Shown one piece after another: positions 35,013-42,690 of a stretch of 64,000 nt of DNA. Source of the DNA: CAZIAK01 sp964537035. Lineage in GTDB: Bacteria > Planctomycetota > B15-G4. Both the position numbers and the translations under genes were made by a program. The notes below the pieces were generated by a model. It had not been told where the DNA came from. It worked only from the letters and a program-made list of their open reading frames with translations, and ran no database searches. The stretch is taken from positions 62,001-126,000 of the forward strand of contig CAZIAK010000005.1 in NCBI GenBank assembly GCA_964537035.1, written 5' to 3'. How positions within the stretch are numbered: the first letter of the stretch is position 1; each line of letters starts with the position of its first letter.

Positions 35013-35207
35013 ATGTTCGGTGGAACCAAAGTCAAGCTCGACAAAGACCTCATGCTGCGCCTGAGGCGTATCTCTGACACCGCCGGCTACGCCACGGTCG
35101 AGGAGTTCATCACCCATATCCTCGAGAAGGAGCTGCAGAACTTCGAGGGTAGCGAGAGCGACGAAGACATCGAGAGCAAGCTCCGCGGCCTCGGTTACAT
35201 CTCCTGA
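35013..35207 (+). CDS. Ribbon-helix-helix-like protein with C-terminal LGYIS tail, second copy
   Basis: The 64-residue protein follows the architecture of the first RHH protein: a short strand TKVKLDKD, helix LMLRLRRISDTAG, then VEEFITHILEKELQNF, an acidic linker (GSESDED), and the tail IESKLRGLGYIS. Differences in the strand suggest different DNA specificity or dimerisation only with a partner. It sits 36 nt after the second phosphodiesterase gene and 22 nt before the membrane protein gene. Heterodimers of the two RHH proteins are possible. A non-DNA role for either is equally open. Confidence 0.75.
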   Translation: MFGGTKVKLDKDLMLRLRRISDTAGYATVEEFITHILEKELQNFEGSESDEDIESKLRGLGYIS

Positions 35208-35229
35208 GCCCAACCACTGCCGGCCTGCC

Positions 35230-36063
35230 ATGAACACCTTCAACGCCATCGTCTCGTCCCTCTTCGACATCCTTCTGGGATGGTTCGGAGCCGCTTCGGC
35301 GTGGATCGACATCATGTTCTGGTCCATTCTGGGCGGCATCGTGGCGCTGCTGGTCTACAAGACGATCAGCAACCAGAAGGGCATCGAGAAGGCCAAGAAC
35401 GACATCAAGGTGCACTTGATGGAGATCAGGCTCTTCCAGGACGACCTCGTGGGAGTCCTCGTCTCCACCGCGAAGATCCTGGTGAAGAACGGGCTCTACG
35501 TCGGACACAACATCCTGCCCATGGTGGTGATGTTCGTGCCCATGATGGCCATCCTGTTCCAGCTCGAAGCGCACTACGCCTTCGACCCGGTGAAGGTGGG
35601 CACCACGACCCTGCTGACCGTCGATGTGGATCGCTCGGTGAAGGACAGCGATGCGTTGTCTACTCGAGACATCACGCTCTCCGTCCCCGACGGCGTGGTC
35701 ATGGTGGCGAAGGTCCCCGCGCCGAACGCTGTGGCCTGGCAGCTGCGCTTCGAGCAGCCCGGCGACCACGAGCTCCAGATCCAGATGGGCGACGAGTCGC
35801 TCACCAAAGGCGTGGCCGTGGGCGGCGAGCCGCGCAAGGTGCCCTACATGCGCACCAAGAGCTGGGAGGGCTATCTCTACCCAGGCGAAGACTCGCTCCC
35901 CGACGACTCAGCGGCCTACGAGGTCACCTTGAGCCACGGCGCCTATCCCGAGTCCGACCTGGGCTGGATGCCGGGCGGCGAGGGCGGAGTCCTGGCCACG
36001 TTCTTCCTGGTGTCGATCCTGGCAGGCCTGGCCCTCAAGGGCGTCTTCGGCGTCACCCTCTGA
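35230..36063 (+). CDS. Membrane protein with Oxa1/DUF106-like hairpin and periplasmic beta domain
   Basis: The 277-residue protein is the last gene of the operon. Hydrophobic segments lie at about 8-43 and 80-105, joined by a charged cytoplasmic loop (NQKGIEKAKNDIKVHLMEIR). This layout and the ILPMVVMFVPMMAILFQLEA helix recall archaeal DUF106 and EMC3-type members of the Oxa1 insertase superfamily. A predicted extracytoplasmic beta-domain (about 115-250) and a final helix (about 255-275) follow. Oxa1-type proteins insert or fold membrane proteins, so it could assist the membrane phosphodiesterases. The similarity is judged by eye only. Confidence 0.5.
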   Translation: MNTFNAIVSSLFDILLGWFGAASAWIDIMFWSILGGIVALLVYKTISNQKGIEKAKNDIKVHLMEIRLFQDDLVGVLVSTAKILVKNGLYVGHNILPMVVMFVPMMAILFQLEAHYAFDPVKVGTTTLLTVDVDRSVKDSDALSTRDITLSVPDGVVMVAKVPAPNAVAWQLRFEQPGDHELQIQMGDESLTKGVAVGGEPRKVPYMRTKSWEGYLYPGEDSLPDDSAAYEVTLSHGAYPESDLGWMPGGEGGVLATFFLVSILAGLALKGVFGVTL

Positions 36064-36088
36064 CCGGCAGCGGTTGCGGCCGTCTCGC

Positions 36089-37633
36089 TCAGCCGCGGCG
36101 CAAGATCAGGGTACGGCTACGGCCCAACCAGCGTGCCACTCCTGGCGAGCGCCCGAGGACCCGGCACAGCCCCACCACCGCGCGCACCACGCTGGCCGCC
36201 AGCCCTCCCATGTTGCGGGTGCGGAAGTCGACTTCGCTCGCCGACGGGACCACGTCGGTGGCCTGGCTGGACTCCACGACGAAGCCCGCCGCCTTGACCA
36301 TGTCCAGGACCTGGTCTGGATCGAGGGCTTCGAAGGGCCCCAGGTTCGGGTCCGGCGCCAAGACGTACTCCACGCCCCCTGGCCCTCCACGCCTGGCATG
36401 CATCCAACTCGCGATGGCGTGAAACGAACGGGACGAAACGAAGCGCAGCAGCAGCCGGCCATCCGCTGAAAGCAAACGGGCCAGCTCGGCCAGCAGCAGG
36501 GAGCGGTCGTCCGCAGGCAGGCTCTCCAGGCGGTACAGACAGGTGATCCGGTCGCAGCTGCCACTGGCCAAGCTGCCAGCAGGCTCGGCCCCACCGTCGG
36601 CCCCACCGTCGGGCTGCCAGAGCGACGTCGCGCAGGCCACCTGGGCAGGGCAGCGCTTGGCGGCGAAGTCGGCCACATCCTGGGACAACTCCAGCACAGC
36701 CCAGCGGTGACTGCGGTGCTGACGGGCCATGGCGCCGGTGAAGAGGCCGTGCACTGGCAGCGCGTCCAGCCAGAGGGGCGCCCCGTCTCCTGGCACCCCG
36801 TCGTCGTCGCGCGGCGCCAGCTCACAGGCCGCAGACAGCGCCCCTTCGAGCTCCCACGGCCTGGACTTGTTGTAGCGGTTGCCGTTCAGCACCCGAGCTT
36901 GCTGGTAGTTGCGGATCAGCGCCAAGGTCCAGTCTTGCGGCCGGGGCGAGCTGGGCGTGGGCTGACCCGTGGCGTGGTTCCAATGCACCACGTGATCGAA
37001 CGGCCGGCGACGAGGCGCCTTCGTGGGATAGACCTTCGGCCAGCCCACGGCCAGGGCCGCCACCACTTCGCGATCGGGGGGCAGACCGAGAATCTGCCCT
37101 ACCTGTGGACGGGGGCCCAGCTGGTTGATCCAGAAGGTCCCCAAGCCCAGCACGTGGGCAGCCAGGGACATGTTCATCAACGCCGCGGAGGCCGACTGGA
37201 TGTTGGCCTGCCCCTCTTCGCTGTACTCCCGGCCGTAGGCCACGAAGATCGTCACCGGCGTGGTGAGCACCTGCAACGAAAGCCGCCCCAACCGCTCCCG
37301 CTGATCGGGCTCGTCGACCACCACGAAGTCCCACATCTGCAGGTTGCACGATGTGGGAGCGATCAACGCTGCATCGAGCAGCTCCAGGATCAGCTCGCGG
37401 GGGACAGGTCGCCCAGGGTCGAAGCGCCGGGTCGTGCGCCGCTCGTAGAGGGCACTCCAGAAACCCAGCTCCGGGCGAGCCTCTGAACGGCCCCGCTCGG
37501 CCGTGGCAGGGGGAAGGTCGGGGATCTCACCGGGTACGGAGACCCGATGATCGCCGGCCACCTCAGCGGCGGCGCGGACCTCCTCGTCGCTGGGACCGCT
37601 GCGACGGGAGCCCCGGCCACCGTTGTCGGTCAC
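36089..37633 (-). CDS. Nitroreductase fused to a degenerate SAM-methyltransferase-like domain
   Basis: The 514-residue protein joins two domains. Residues about 55-220 form a nitroreductase: YERRTTRRFDPGRPVPRELI, LLDAALIAPTSCNLQMWDF and LGTFWINQLGPRPQVGQILG are typical FMN-binding-fold segments. Residues about 240-514 look like a class I methyltransferase, with CDRITCLYRLESLP, ELARLLSADGRLLLRF and a later GFVVESS. The glycine-rich SAM motif I is replaced by LDALPVHGLFTGAM, so methyl transfer is doubtful. The start overlaps the stop of the GreA gene by ATGA, so it ends a long coupled operon. Substrate is unknown. Confidence 0.75.
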   Translation of the reverse strand: MTDNGGRGSRRSGPSDEEVRAAAEVAGDHRVSVPGEIPDLPPATAERGRSEARPELGFWSALYERRTTRRFDPGRPVPRELILELLDAALIAPTSCNLQMWDFVVVDEPDQRERLGRLSLQVLTTPVTIFVAYGREYSEEGQANIQSASAALMNMSLAAHVLGLGTFWINQLGPRPQVGQILGLPPDREVVAALAVGWPKVYPTKAPRRRPFDHVVHWNHATGQPTPSSPRPQDWTLALIRNYQQARVLNGNRYNKSRPWELEGALSAACELAPRDDDGVPGDGAPLWLDALPVHGLFTGAMARQHRSHRWAVLELSQDVADFAAKRCPAQVACATSLWQPDGGADGGAEPAGSLASGSCDRITCLYRLESLPADDRSLLLAELARLLSADGRLLLRFVSSRSFHAIASWMHARRGGPGGVEYVLAPDPNLGPFEALDPDQVLDMVKAAGFVVESSQATDVVPSASEVDFRTRNMGGLAASVVRAVVGLCRVLGRSPGVARWLGRSRTLILRRG

Positions 37634-39825
37634 ACCAGCCGTTCCACCGCGATGACCTTGACCTCCACGGCGCCTCCCGGCAGATCGAGAGTGGCCGTGT
37701 CACCGACCCCCGCACCGAGCATGCCTGCCGCCACCGGAGCGTGATAGGTCACCACGTCGTCGCCCACGTCCCAAGGACCCAGGATCGAGATGGTCTTGGT
37801 CTTGCCCGACTCTTCGTAGGAGACCCGGGTGCCAGGGGAGACCACACCGTCGGTCAGCTCTTGATCTTCGATGGCTCGGGCCAGCTTGAGCTCTGCCTCC
37901 ATGACCGCAGCCTTTTCGGTGAGCTGTCGTTGCTGTTCGATGGCAGCGGTCCACTCGAAGTTCTCGGACAGGTCGCCGAACGCAGCCGCCTTGCCGATGG
38001 ACTCGGAGTTTTCGGGGATCTTCTCGTCGAGCAGAACCCGGTACTCCTCCTGCCGCCTGGCCAGGCCATCTTCGGTGCAGAAGATGTTGTTGCTCTCCCA
38101 GAAGGGCGTGTCGTCAGAAGGCGCCAGGTCTGGGAAGCGCTGACGGCAGCCAGACTCAAGGGGCTCGGACAACTCGGTCGGCATGGTGCGACACCGCAGA
38201 ACCACACCCATGGCCCGCTCCATGGCCGGACGCTTGCAAGACTCGGCGAATTTCTTGACCAGGTTGTTGCGCTTGGCCAGGCCCAGCTCGAGCACGCCCT
38301 TCATGACCTCCTTGGCGACCTTGTCATCACGGGCCGCCTTCGGCGCTTGGGTCTCGGCCAGGTGCAACAGGCCCATGACCACATCGCCGATGGCCGGCGC
38401 CCCGCTCACCTCGTCAAGCATGCCTGCGGCGTAGCGCTTGCACAGCTTGACCACCGTGGCCGGCTGGCGGCTCGGTGTCATCAAGAAGATGCGCATGCGA
38501 TTGGCCAAGGCCTCACCGCGGCCCGCGGTCACCAGACGATCGGTCACCGCGTCGAGCAGTGACGTGGGTAGGGATGGCAGGTTGCCGATGACTTCGTCGG
38601 TCCAAAGGTCTGGCCGAGCTGCCACGAAAGCCTCGAAGGCCTCGCGACGCAGGCTCGCCGGAGCCAGAGCCGAGGTCAATCCACCGAAGCCCAGCTCATC
38701 ACCGAGCGAGGTGGCGATGAGTTCACCGGCCACGCTGGCCTCCTGGTGGCCATGCCGGGACAGCATCAGCTGAGCCTCGACGCGACAGACGATCGCGGCC
38801 TCGCCCTCTTCGCTTCGGGTGGCAATGACATCGAGCATTTCCGCCAGCAAGTCAGGGGCAGGATCAAAGCTCAGCGGGCCGCGCACCACCTCGAGCAAGC
38901 TGGCTAGGTCGTTGGTCCGTGACATGGCCGTGCGCACCTCGTCCTCCGGGGACAGCGGCTTGCTGCGCAGGATGAACAGGGGCCGGGCCGGGTTCTCCAC
39001 GGCGAGCCAGGGGTCTCTGCCCGCCGCGACCTTGGCCTTGCGCCACCAGCCCGCCCAGGCCGAGTTCTCGATGACCTTGCCAGCCAGCCACTGCTTGATC
39101 TCTCGCGCGCCGGCGCGGTTCTTGTGCAACCGGGCCACGGCGCGAATCAAGATCGCAGGGTCGTCCTGGGCGTCCTGTTTCAGCGCGTCCAGGTCGGTCA
39201 GCAAACGAGACCGCAGGTCCTCAGGGTCGAGCACCTTCAGCACATCCAAGGCCGAGCTGTAGGGCATGGACCGGCTGCGACCGTCGGACTCGAAACGCAC
39301 TTCGAGCGACTCTTCGGCAGGAATGATCGAGGTGACCACCCCCTCGCCCCAGCCCGTGGCGTGATAGACAGCCCCGCCCGGCAAGAGCCGCAGCAGCTTG
39401 CCGAAACGCTCCAGAATCTCGGGTAGATCGTCGCCGTCGAGCTGCGCGATGGCCGCGAAGCTCTCGAACCAATCCTCCTTGCCATGGGCGGAGGACAGGG
39501 CGTGGCGCACCTGCTCGAGCAGCTCATCCGACTTGTGCCTGTGCTCGATCAGCTCGCGCGCCACGGCCAGGACGTCGCTGTGGGCGTCCCGTTCGCGATA
39601 GGCGTCGAGCAACAACTGGAGCAGGGCACCCGCCTCCCGTCGCTGACTCTCGTCGAGGGCTGCCAACCCCTTCAGAAAAACCTGGGCCTCCGGCGGATCG
39701 CCGAGCAGCTCAAGCCAGATTTTTTCGAGGCCATCCAGGCCGCTCTGATGAGCGGCGTCGACCAAGGGGTTGCTCTTGGGCTCAACAGCCCCCGTCTTTG
39801 TTGTGTCACCCACCAAGAATCTCAC
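37630..39825 (-). CDS. greA: Very large GreA-type transcription elongation factor
   Basis: The 731-residue product carries a GreA/GreB domain at its C-terminus (about 575-731), with an N-terminal coiled-coil part (GDLSENFEWTAAIEQQRQLT) and an FKBP-like C-terminal part (SPGTRVSYEESGKTKTISIL and PGGAVEVKVIAV). GreA rescues backtracked RNA polymerase. The roughly 560-residue N-terminal part is helical and repeat-like, like the long GreA of Chlamydia. The acidic tip residues (D-L-S-E-N) are intact. The start is GTG at 39825 or 39813, overlapping the acyl-CoA dehydrogenase stop. It is co-transcribed with metabolic genes. Confidence 0.88.
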   Translation of the reverse strand: MRFLVGDTTKTGAVEPKSNPLVDAAHQSGLDGLEKIWLELLGDPPEAQVFLKGLAALDESQRREAGALLQLLLDAYRERDAHSDVLAVARELIEHRHKSDELLEQVRHALSSAHGKEDWFESFAAIAQLDGDDLPEILERFGKLLRLLPGGAVYHATGWGEGVVTSIIPAEESLEVRFESDGRSRSMPYSSALDVLKVLDPEDLRSRLLTDLDALKQDAQDDPAILIRAVARLHKNRAGAREIKQWLAGKVIENSAWAGWWRKAKVAAGRDPWLAVENPARPLFILRSKPLSPEDEVRTAMSRTNDLASLLEVVRGPLSFDPAPDLLAEMLDVIATRSEEGEAAIVCRVEAQLMLSRHGHQEASVAGELIATSLGDELGFGGLTSALAPASLRREAFEAFVAARPDLWTDEVIGNLPSLPTSLLDAVTDRLVTAGRGEALANRMRIFLMTPSRQPATVVKLCKRYAAGMLDEVSGAPAIGDVVMGLLHLAETQAPKAARDDKVAKEVMKGVLELGLAKRNNLVKKFAESCKRPAMERAMGVVLRCRTMPTELSEPLESGCRQRFPDLAPSDDTPFWESNNIFCTEDGLARRQEEYRVLLDEKIPENSESIGKAAAFGDLSENFEWTAAIEQQRQLTEKAAVMEAELKLARAIEDQELTDGVVSPGTRVSYEESGKTKTISILGPWDVGDDVVTYHAPVAAGMLGAGVGDTATLDLPGGAVEVKVIAVERLV

Positions 39826-40963
39826 GACTGATTACGATGCGCTGGATCTCACTCGTGCCCTCGCCGATCGTGCATAGCTTGGCGTCACGATACATACGTT
39901 CGACATGGTAGTCGGCTGTGAAGCCGTATCCGCCCATGACCTGGATGGCGTCGCTGCAGACCTTCATGGCCATCTCGCTGGCGAAGAGCTTGGCCATGGC
40001 CGCCTCCTTGCCGTAGGGCGCCCCCGCATCTTTCAGGCGCGCCGCTGAGCGCACCAGATGACGGGAGGCCTCGATGTTGGTGGCCATGTCGGCGAGCATG
40101 AAGGCGATGGCCTGCTTCTTCGCGATGGGAGCGCCGAAGGCCTCCCGCTCTTTCGCGAAGGCCATGGAGTGCTCGTATGCACCTTCTGCGATGCCCAGGG
40201 CCAGCGCGGCGATGCCCACCCGCCCGCCATCGAGCGTCTTCATGAAGTTGGCGAAGCCCTCGCCCACGTCACCCAACAGCTGGTCTGCGGGGACTCTGCA
40301 CTCTTCGAAGGACAGCTCGCCCCAGTCGGAGCCACGCATGCCCAGCTTTTCGTCACCCTTGTGGATGCCAAAGCCAGGGGTGTCCCGGTCGACGATGAAC
40401 GAGCTGATGCCGCCGCGAGTGCCCTTGGACTTGTCGGTCACCGCGGTCACGACGAACGTGCCGGCGTGCTGGGCGTTGGTGATGAAGATCTTGCTGCCGT
40501 TGAGCACCCAGTGATCGCCATCGAGCCGTGCGGTGGTCAGCGTGCCGCCCGCGTCCGAGCCCGCTCCTGGCTCGGTGAGCCCGAAGGCTCCCAGCTTGCG
40601 ACCCGAGGCCAGATCGGGAACCCACCGGGCGCGCTGCTCGTCCGTGCCAAACGTCTCGATGGGCCACAGGCACAACGAGTTGTGCGCGGCCACGCCCAGA
40701 GCGGTCGAAGCGCAGCACTTGGCCAGCTCGGCGATCACCAGAGAGGCGGTGACAGAGTCGAGGTCGCTGCCCTCTCGCTCCTCGCAGACCGGCATGCCCA
40801 GCAGACCCATCTCGCCCATCTGGGCGAAGGTGTCCACCGGGAACCGACGATCGCGGTCGATCTCGATGGCCTGGGGCAGCAGCTCGTTGTGGGCAAAGTC
40901 ACGGATGGACTCCTGCATCATGCACTGCTCTTCGCTGAGCAGGCTGAGGTCAGTGGTCGTCAT
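39806..40963 (-). CDS. Acyl-CoA dehydrogenase
   Basis: The 385-residue protein has the acyl-CoA dehydrogenase signatures LGAFGLTEPGAGSDAGG (FAD-binding), GSKIFITNAQHAGT, and KQAIAFMLADMATNIEASRH, and ends with the catalytic-glutamate motif CTIGEGTSEIQR. It oxidises acyl-CoA esters to enoyl-CoA, passing electrons to an ETF. Chain-length preference cannot be read from sequence. Its start overlaps the stop of the small HTH gene (TGATG). A second acyl-CoA dehydrogenase lies upstream in the same operon at 42687. Confidence 0.94.
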   Translation of the reverse strand: MTTTDLSLLSEEQCMMQESIRDFAHNELLPQAIEIDRDRRFPVDTFAQMGEMGLLGMPVCEEREGSDLDSVTASLVIAELAKCCASTALGVAAHNSLCLWPIETFGTDEQRARWVPDLASGRKLGAFGLTEPGAGSDAGGTLTTARLDGDHWVLNGSKIFITNAQHAGTFVVTAVTDKSKGTRGGISSFIVDRDTPGFGIHKGDEKLGMRGSDWGELSFEECRVPADQLLGDVGEGFANFMKTLDGGRVGIAALALGIAEGAYEHSMAFAKEREAFGAPIAKKQAIAFMLADMATNIEASRHLVRSAARLKDAGAPYGKEAAMAKLFASEMAMKVCSDAIQVMGGYGFTADYHVERMYRDAKLCTIGEGTSEIQRIVISREILGG

Positions 40964-41277
40964 CAGATGCTGTCCACCGAGAAGCCGTCGCCAGGCCGAC
41001 GAGGCGCCTGGCTGGGCTTGGCACCCCTGCTGCCATCACCATGGTCGAGGAAGTCAGCGGACTGGCTACCGCCGATCCAGTGGATCAGTGCCTGGCGGGA
41101 GAACTTCCATTCGCGGCCCACCTTTCGGCCGGGAACGTCTCCCTCTCGGAGCACCTTGCTGAAGGTCTTCACACTCACGCCCAGGAGCGCTGCCGCTCCA
41201 TCGATGTTCAGGATCTCCTGATCAGGCATGGGTGTGGGCGTGGTTTTTCTCGGGTTCGATGGCATCTCAGGCACCAT
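40963..41277 (-). CDS. Excisionase/MerR-type helix-turn-helix DNA-binding protein
   Basis: The protein has about 104 residues from ATG 41277 (alternative ATG 41265). The domain LNIDGAAALLGVSVKTFSKV, followed by GRKVGREWKFSRQALIHWI, is the winged helix-turn-helix of excisionase-family DNA-binding proteins. The C-terminus (DFLDHGDGSRGAKPSQAPRR) is basic and disordered. Its start overlaps the methylmalonyl-CoA mutase subunit stop and its stop overlaps the next dehydrogenase start, so it is embedded in the operon. It is a plausible operon-specific regulator rather than a phage gene; no integrase or phage gene is near. Confidence 0.8.
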   Translation of the reverse strand: MVPEMPSNPRKTTPTPMPDQEILNIDGAAALLGVSVKTFSKVLREGDVPGRKVGREWKFSRQALIHWIGGSQSADFLDHGDGSRGAKPSQAPRRPGDGFSVDSI

Positions 41278-41707
41278 TGCTCGTCGCCCTCCGACGGGCG
41301 ACCTCCTCGGAAATATACGTGGCCAGTTCATCCAGGGTCGAGCCGGGGCCGAACAGCTGACCGACCCCCAAGTGCTGCAGTTGCTCGACATCGTGATCGG
41401 GAATGATGCCGCCCCCTGTGAGCAACACCTTCTCTGCCCCCGCGTCGTCAAGCAACTGCCTGACACGGGGAAACAGGGTCATGTGCGCACCGGAGAGGAC
41501 CGACAGGCCGACCACGTCGACATCTTCTTGCACGGCGGTTTCGACAATGACCTCAGGGGTCCTGTGCAAACCGGCGTAGATCACCTCCATGCCTGCGTCT
41601 CGCAGGGCCGCCGCCACCACCTTGGCGCCTCGGTCGTGGCCATCGAGACCTGGCTTGGCGACCAGAACCCTGATGGGCGACGAGAGCAGCTGGTTGTCGG
41701 CGTTCAT
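41267..41707 (-). CDS. Methylmalonyl-CoA mutase, B12-binding subunit
   Basis: The 146-residue protein is a stand-alone cobalamin-binding domain with the D-x-H-x-x-G motif in PGLDGHDRGAKVV (His24), GLSVLSGAH and LLTGGGIIPDHDVEQL. It would bind B12 base-off/His-on and work with a separate catalytic TIM-barrel subunit converting (R)-methylmalonyl-CoA to succinyl-CoA or a related acyl-CoA. The large subunit is not in the window. It starts at 41707, overlapping the MeaB stop. Pairing with a MeaB GTPase supports a true mutase role. Confidence 0.92.
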   Translation of the reverse strand: MNADNQLLSSPIRVLVAKPGLDGHDRGAKVVAAALRDAGMEVIYAGLHRTPEVIVETAVQEDVDVVGLSVLSGAHMTLFPRVRQLLDDAGAEKVLLTGGGIIPDHDVEQLQHLGVGQLFGPGSTLDELATYISEEVARRRATSNGA

Positions 41708-42690
41708 GGCCGGTGGTCCGGTGGCGACGGGTTCTGCCAGGTCGCCAGCAAGTCGGCGGCCAGAGCGTGAGCAGACAGGGTACTGCCCTGAGCCAGTTGC
41801 TCGTCGAGAGAGTCGGACAAGCCCGAACGCTGCCAGAGATCGGCAGCCAATCGGCTCTCGACGAGCTGGACGACCCGCCGGCGCATGTTCTTCCGGCGCC
41901 GCTCAGCCAGGCGCCCGGATGTCTCGGCAGCCTCCCAGAGGCCATCGAGAGCCTCTGCCAGCTCGTCGAGACCACGGCCTTCACTCGCCGCCGTGTGCAA
42001 GATCGGCGGCCGCTGATCTTCCGGCAAATCTCGCATGGACAGGGCATCTTGCAGCTGCAAGGCCAGACGGTCGGCCCCAGGCATGTCGGCCTTGTTGAGC
42101 ACGTAGAGGTCGGCGATCTCCATCAACCCGGCCTTCATGGCCTGGATGGTGTCGCCGCCCCCGGGATGCAGCACGACCACGGTGAGGTCAGCGGAGCGGG
42201 CCACGTCGACCTCGCTCTGCCCCACCCCCACGGTCTCGACCATCAAGGTGTGTCGGCCGGAGAGATCGAGCACGTCGAGCAGATCGTCCGTGCGCTGTGC
42301 GAGACCACCGAAGGCACCTCGCGTGGCCATGGAGCGAATGAACACCCCGGGGTCGAGGGCCAGATCGGCCATGCGCACCCGGTCACCAAGCAACGCCCCG
42401 CCGGTGAACGGGCTGGAAGGGTCGACGGCCAGGATGCCGAGGGTGCGCTGCGGCTGCCGACGGCGCCAGCTCTGGGCCAGCCCTTCGACCAGGGTGCTCT
42501 TGCCCGCGCCGGGGGGGCCGGTGATGCCCAGACGACGAGCACCGCCCAGGGCCTCGGCAAAGGCACCGTGCGCCTGGGCGAAACGGGCGTCGCCCCGCTC
42601 GGCCCAGGTCATCAAGCGCGCGCAAGCGAGGACCTCGCCCTCGCGCACCCGACGCAGCAGCTCGTCAATCCCGGTGGTCACCAACATCAA
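41704..42690 (-). CDS. meaB: MeaB/ArgK-type GTPase chaperone of methylmalonyl-CoA mutase
   Basis: The 328-residue GTPase has Walker A GPPGAGKSTLVEGL near residue 60, a switch segment DPSSPFTGGALLGDRVRM, FIRSMATRGAFGGLAQRT, VETVGVGQSEVDVA and the G4 motif VLNKADMPG. These are diagnostic of MeaB, which protects and reloads methylmalonyl-CoA mutase with cobalamin. Start and stop both overlap neighbours by 4 nt (42687-42690, 41704-41707), showing strong coupling with the acyl-CoA dehydrogenase and the B12-binding subunit. Confidence 0.95.
   Translation of the reverse strand: MMLVTTGIDELLRRVREGEVLACARLMTWAERGDARFAQAHGAFAEALGGARRLGITGPPGAGKSTLVEGLAQSWRRRQPQRTLGILAVDPSSPFTGGALLGDRVRMADLALDPGVFIRSMATRGAFGGLAQRTDDLLDVLDLSGRHTLMVETVGVGQSEVDVARSADLTVVVLHPGGGDTIQAMKAGLMEIADLYVLNKADMPGADRLALQLQDALSMRDLPEDQRPPILHTAASEGRGLDELAEALDGLWEAAETSGRLAERRRKNMRRRVVQLVESRLAADLWQRSGLSDSLDEQLAQGSTLSAHALAADLLATWQNPSPPDHRP

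Noticed and set aside
33867..35339. 490-codon minus-strand open frame opposite the second phosphodiesterase and RHH genes
   Set aside because: Shadow frame; it spans gene boundaries of conserved plus-strand genes.
40963..41277. Excisionase-like gene considered as a sign of a prophage or integrative element
   Set aside because: No integrase, phage structural gene or attachment repeat is nearby, and the gene overlaps metabolic genes on both sides.
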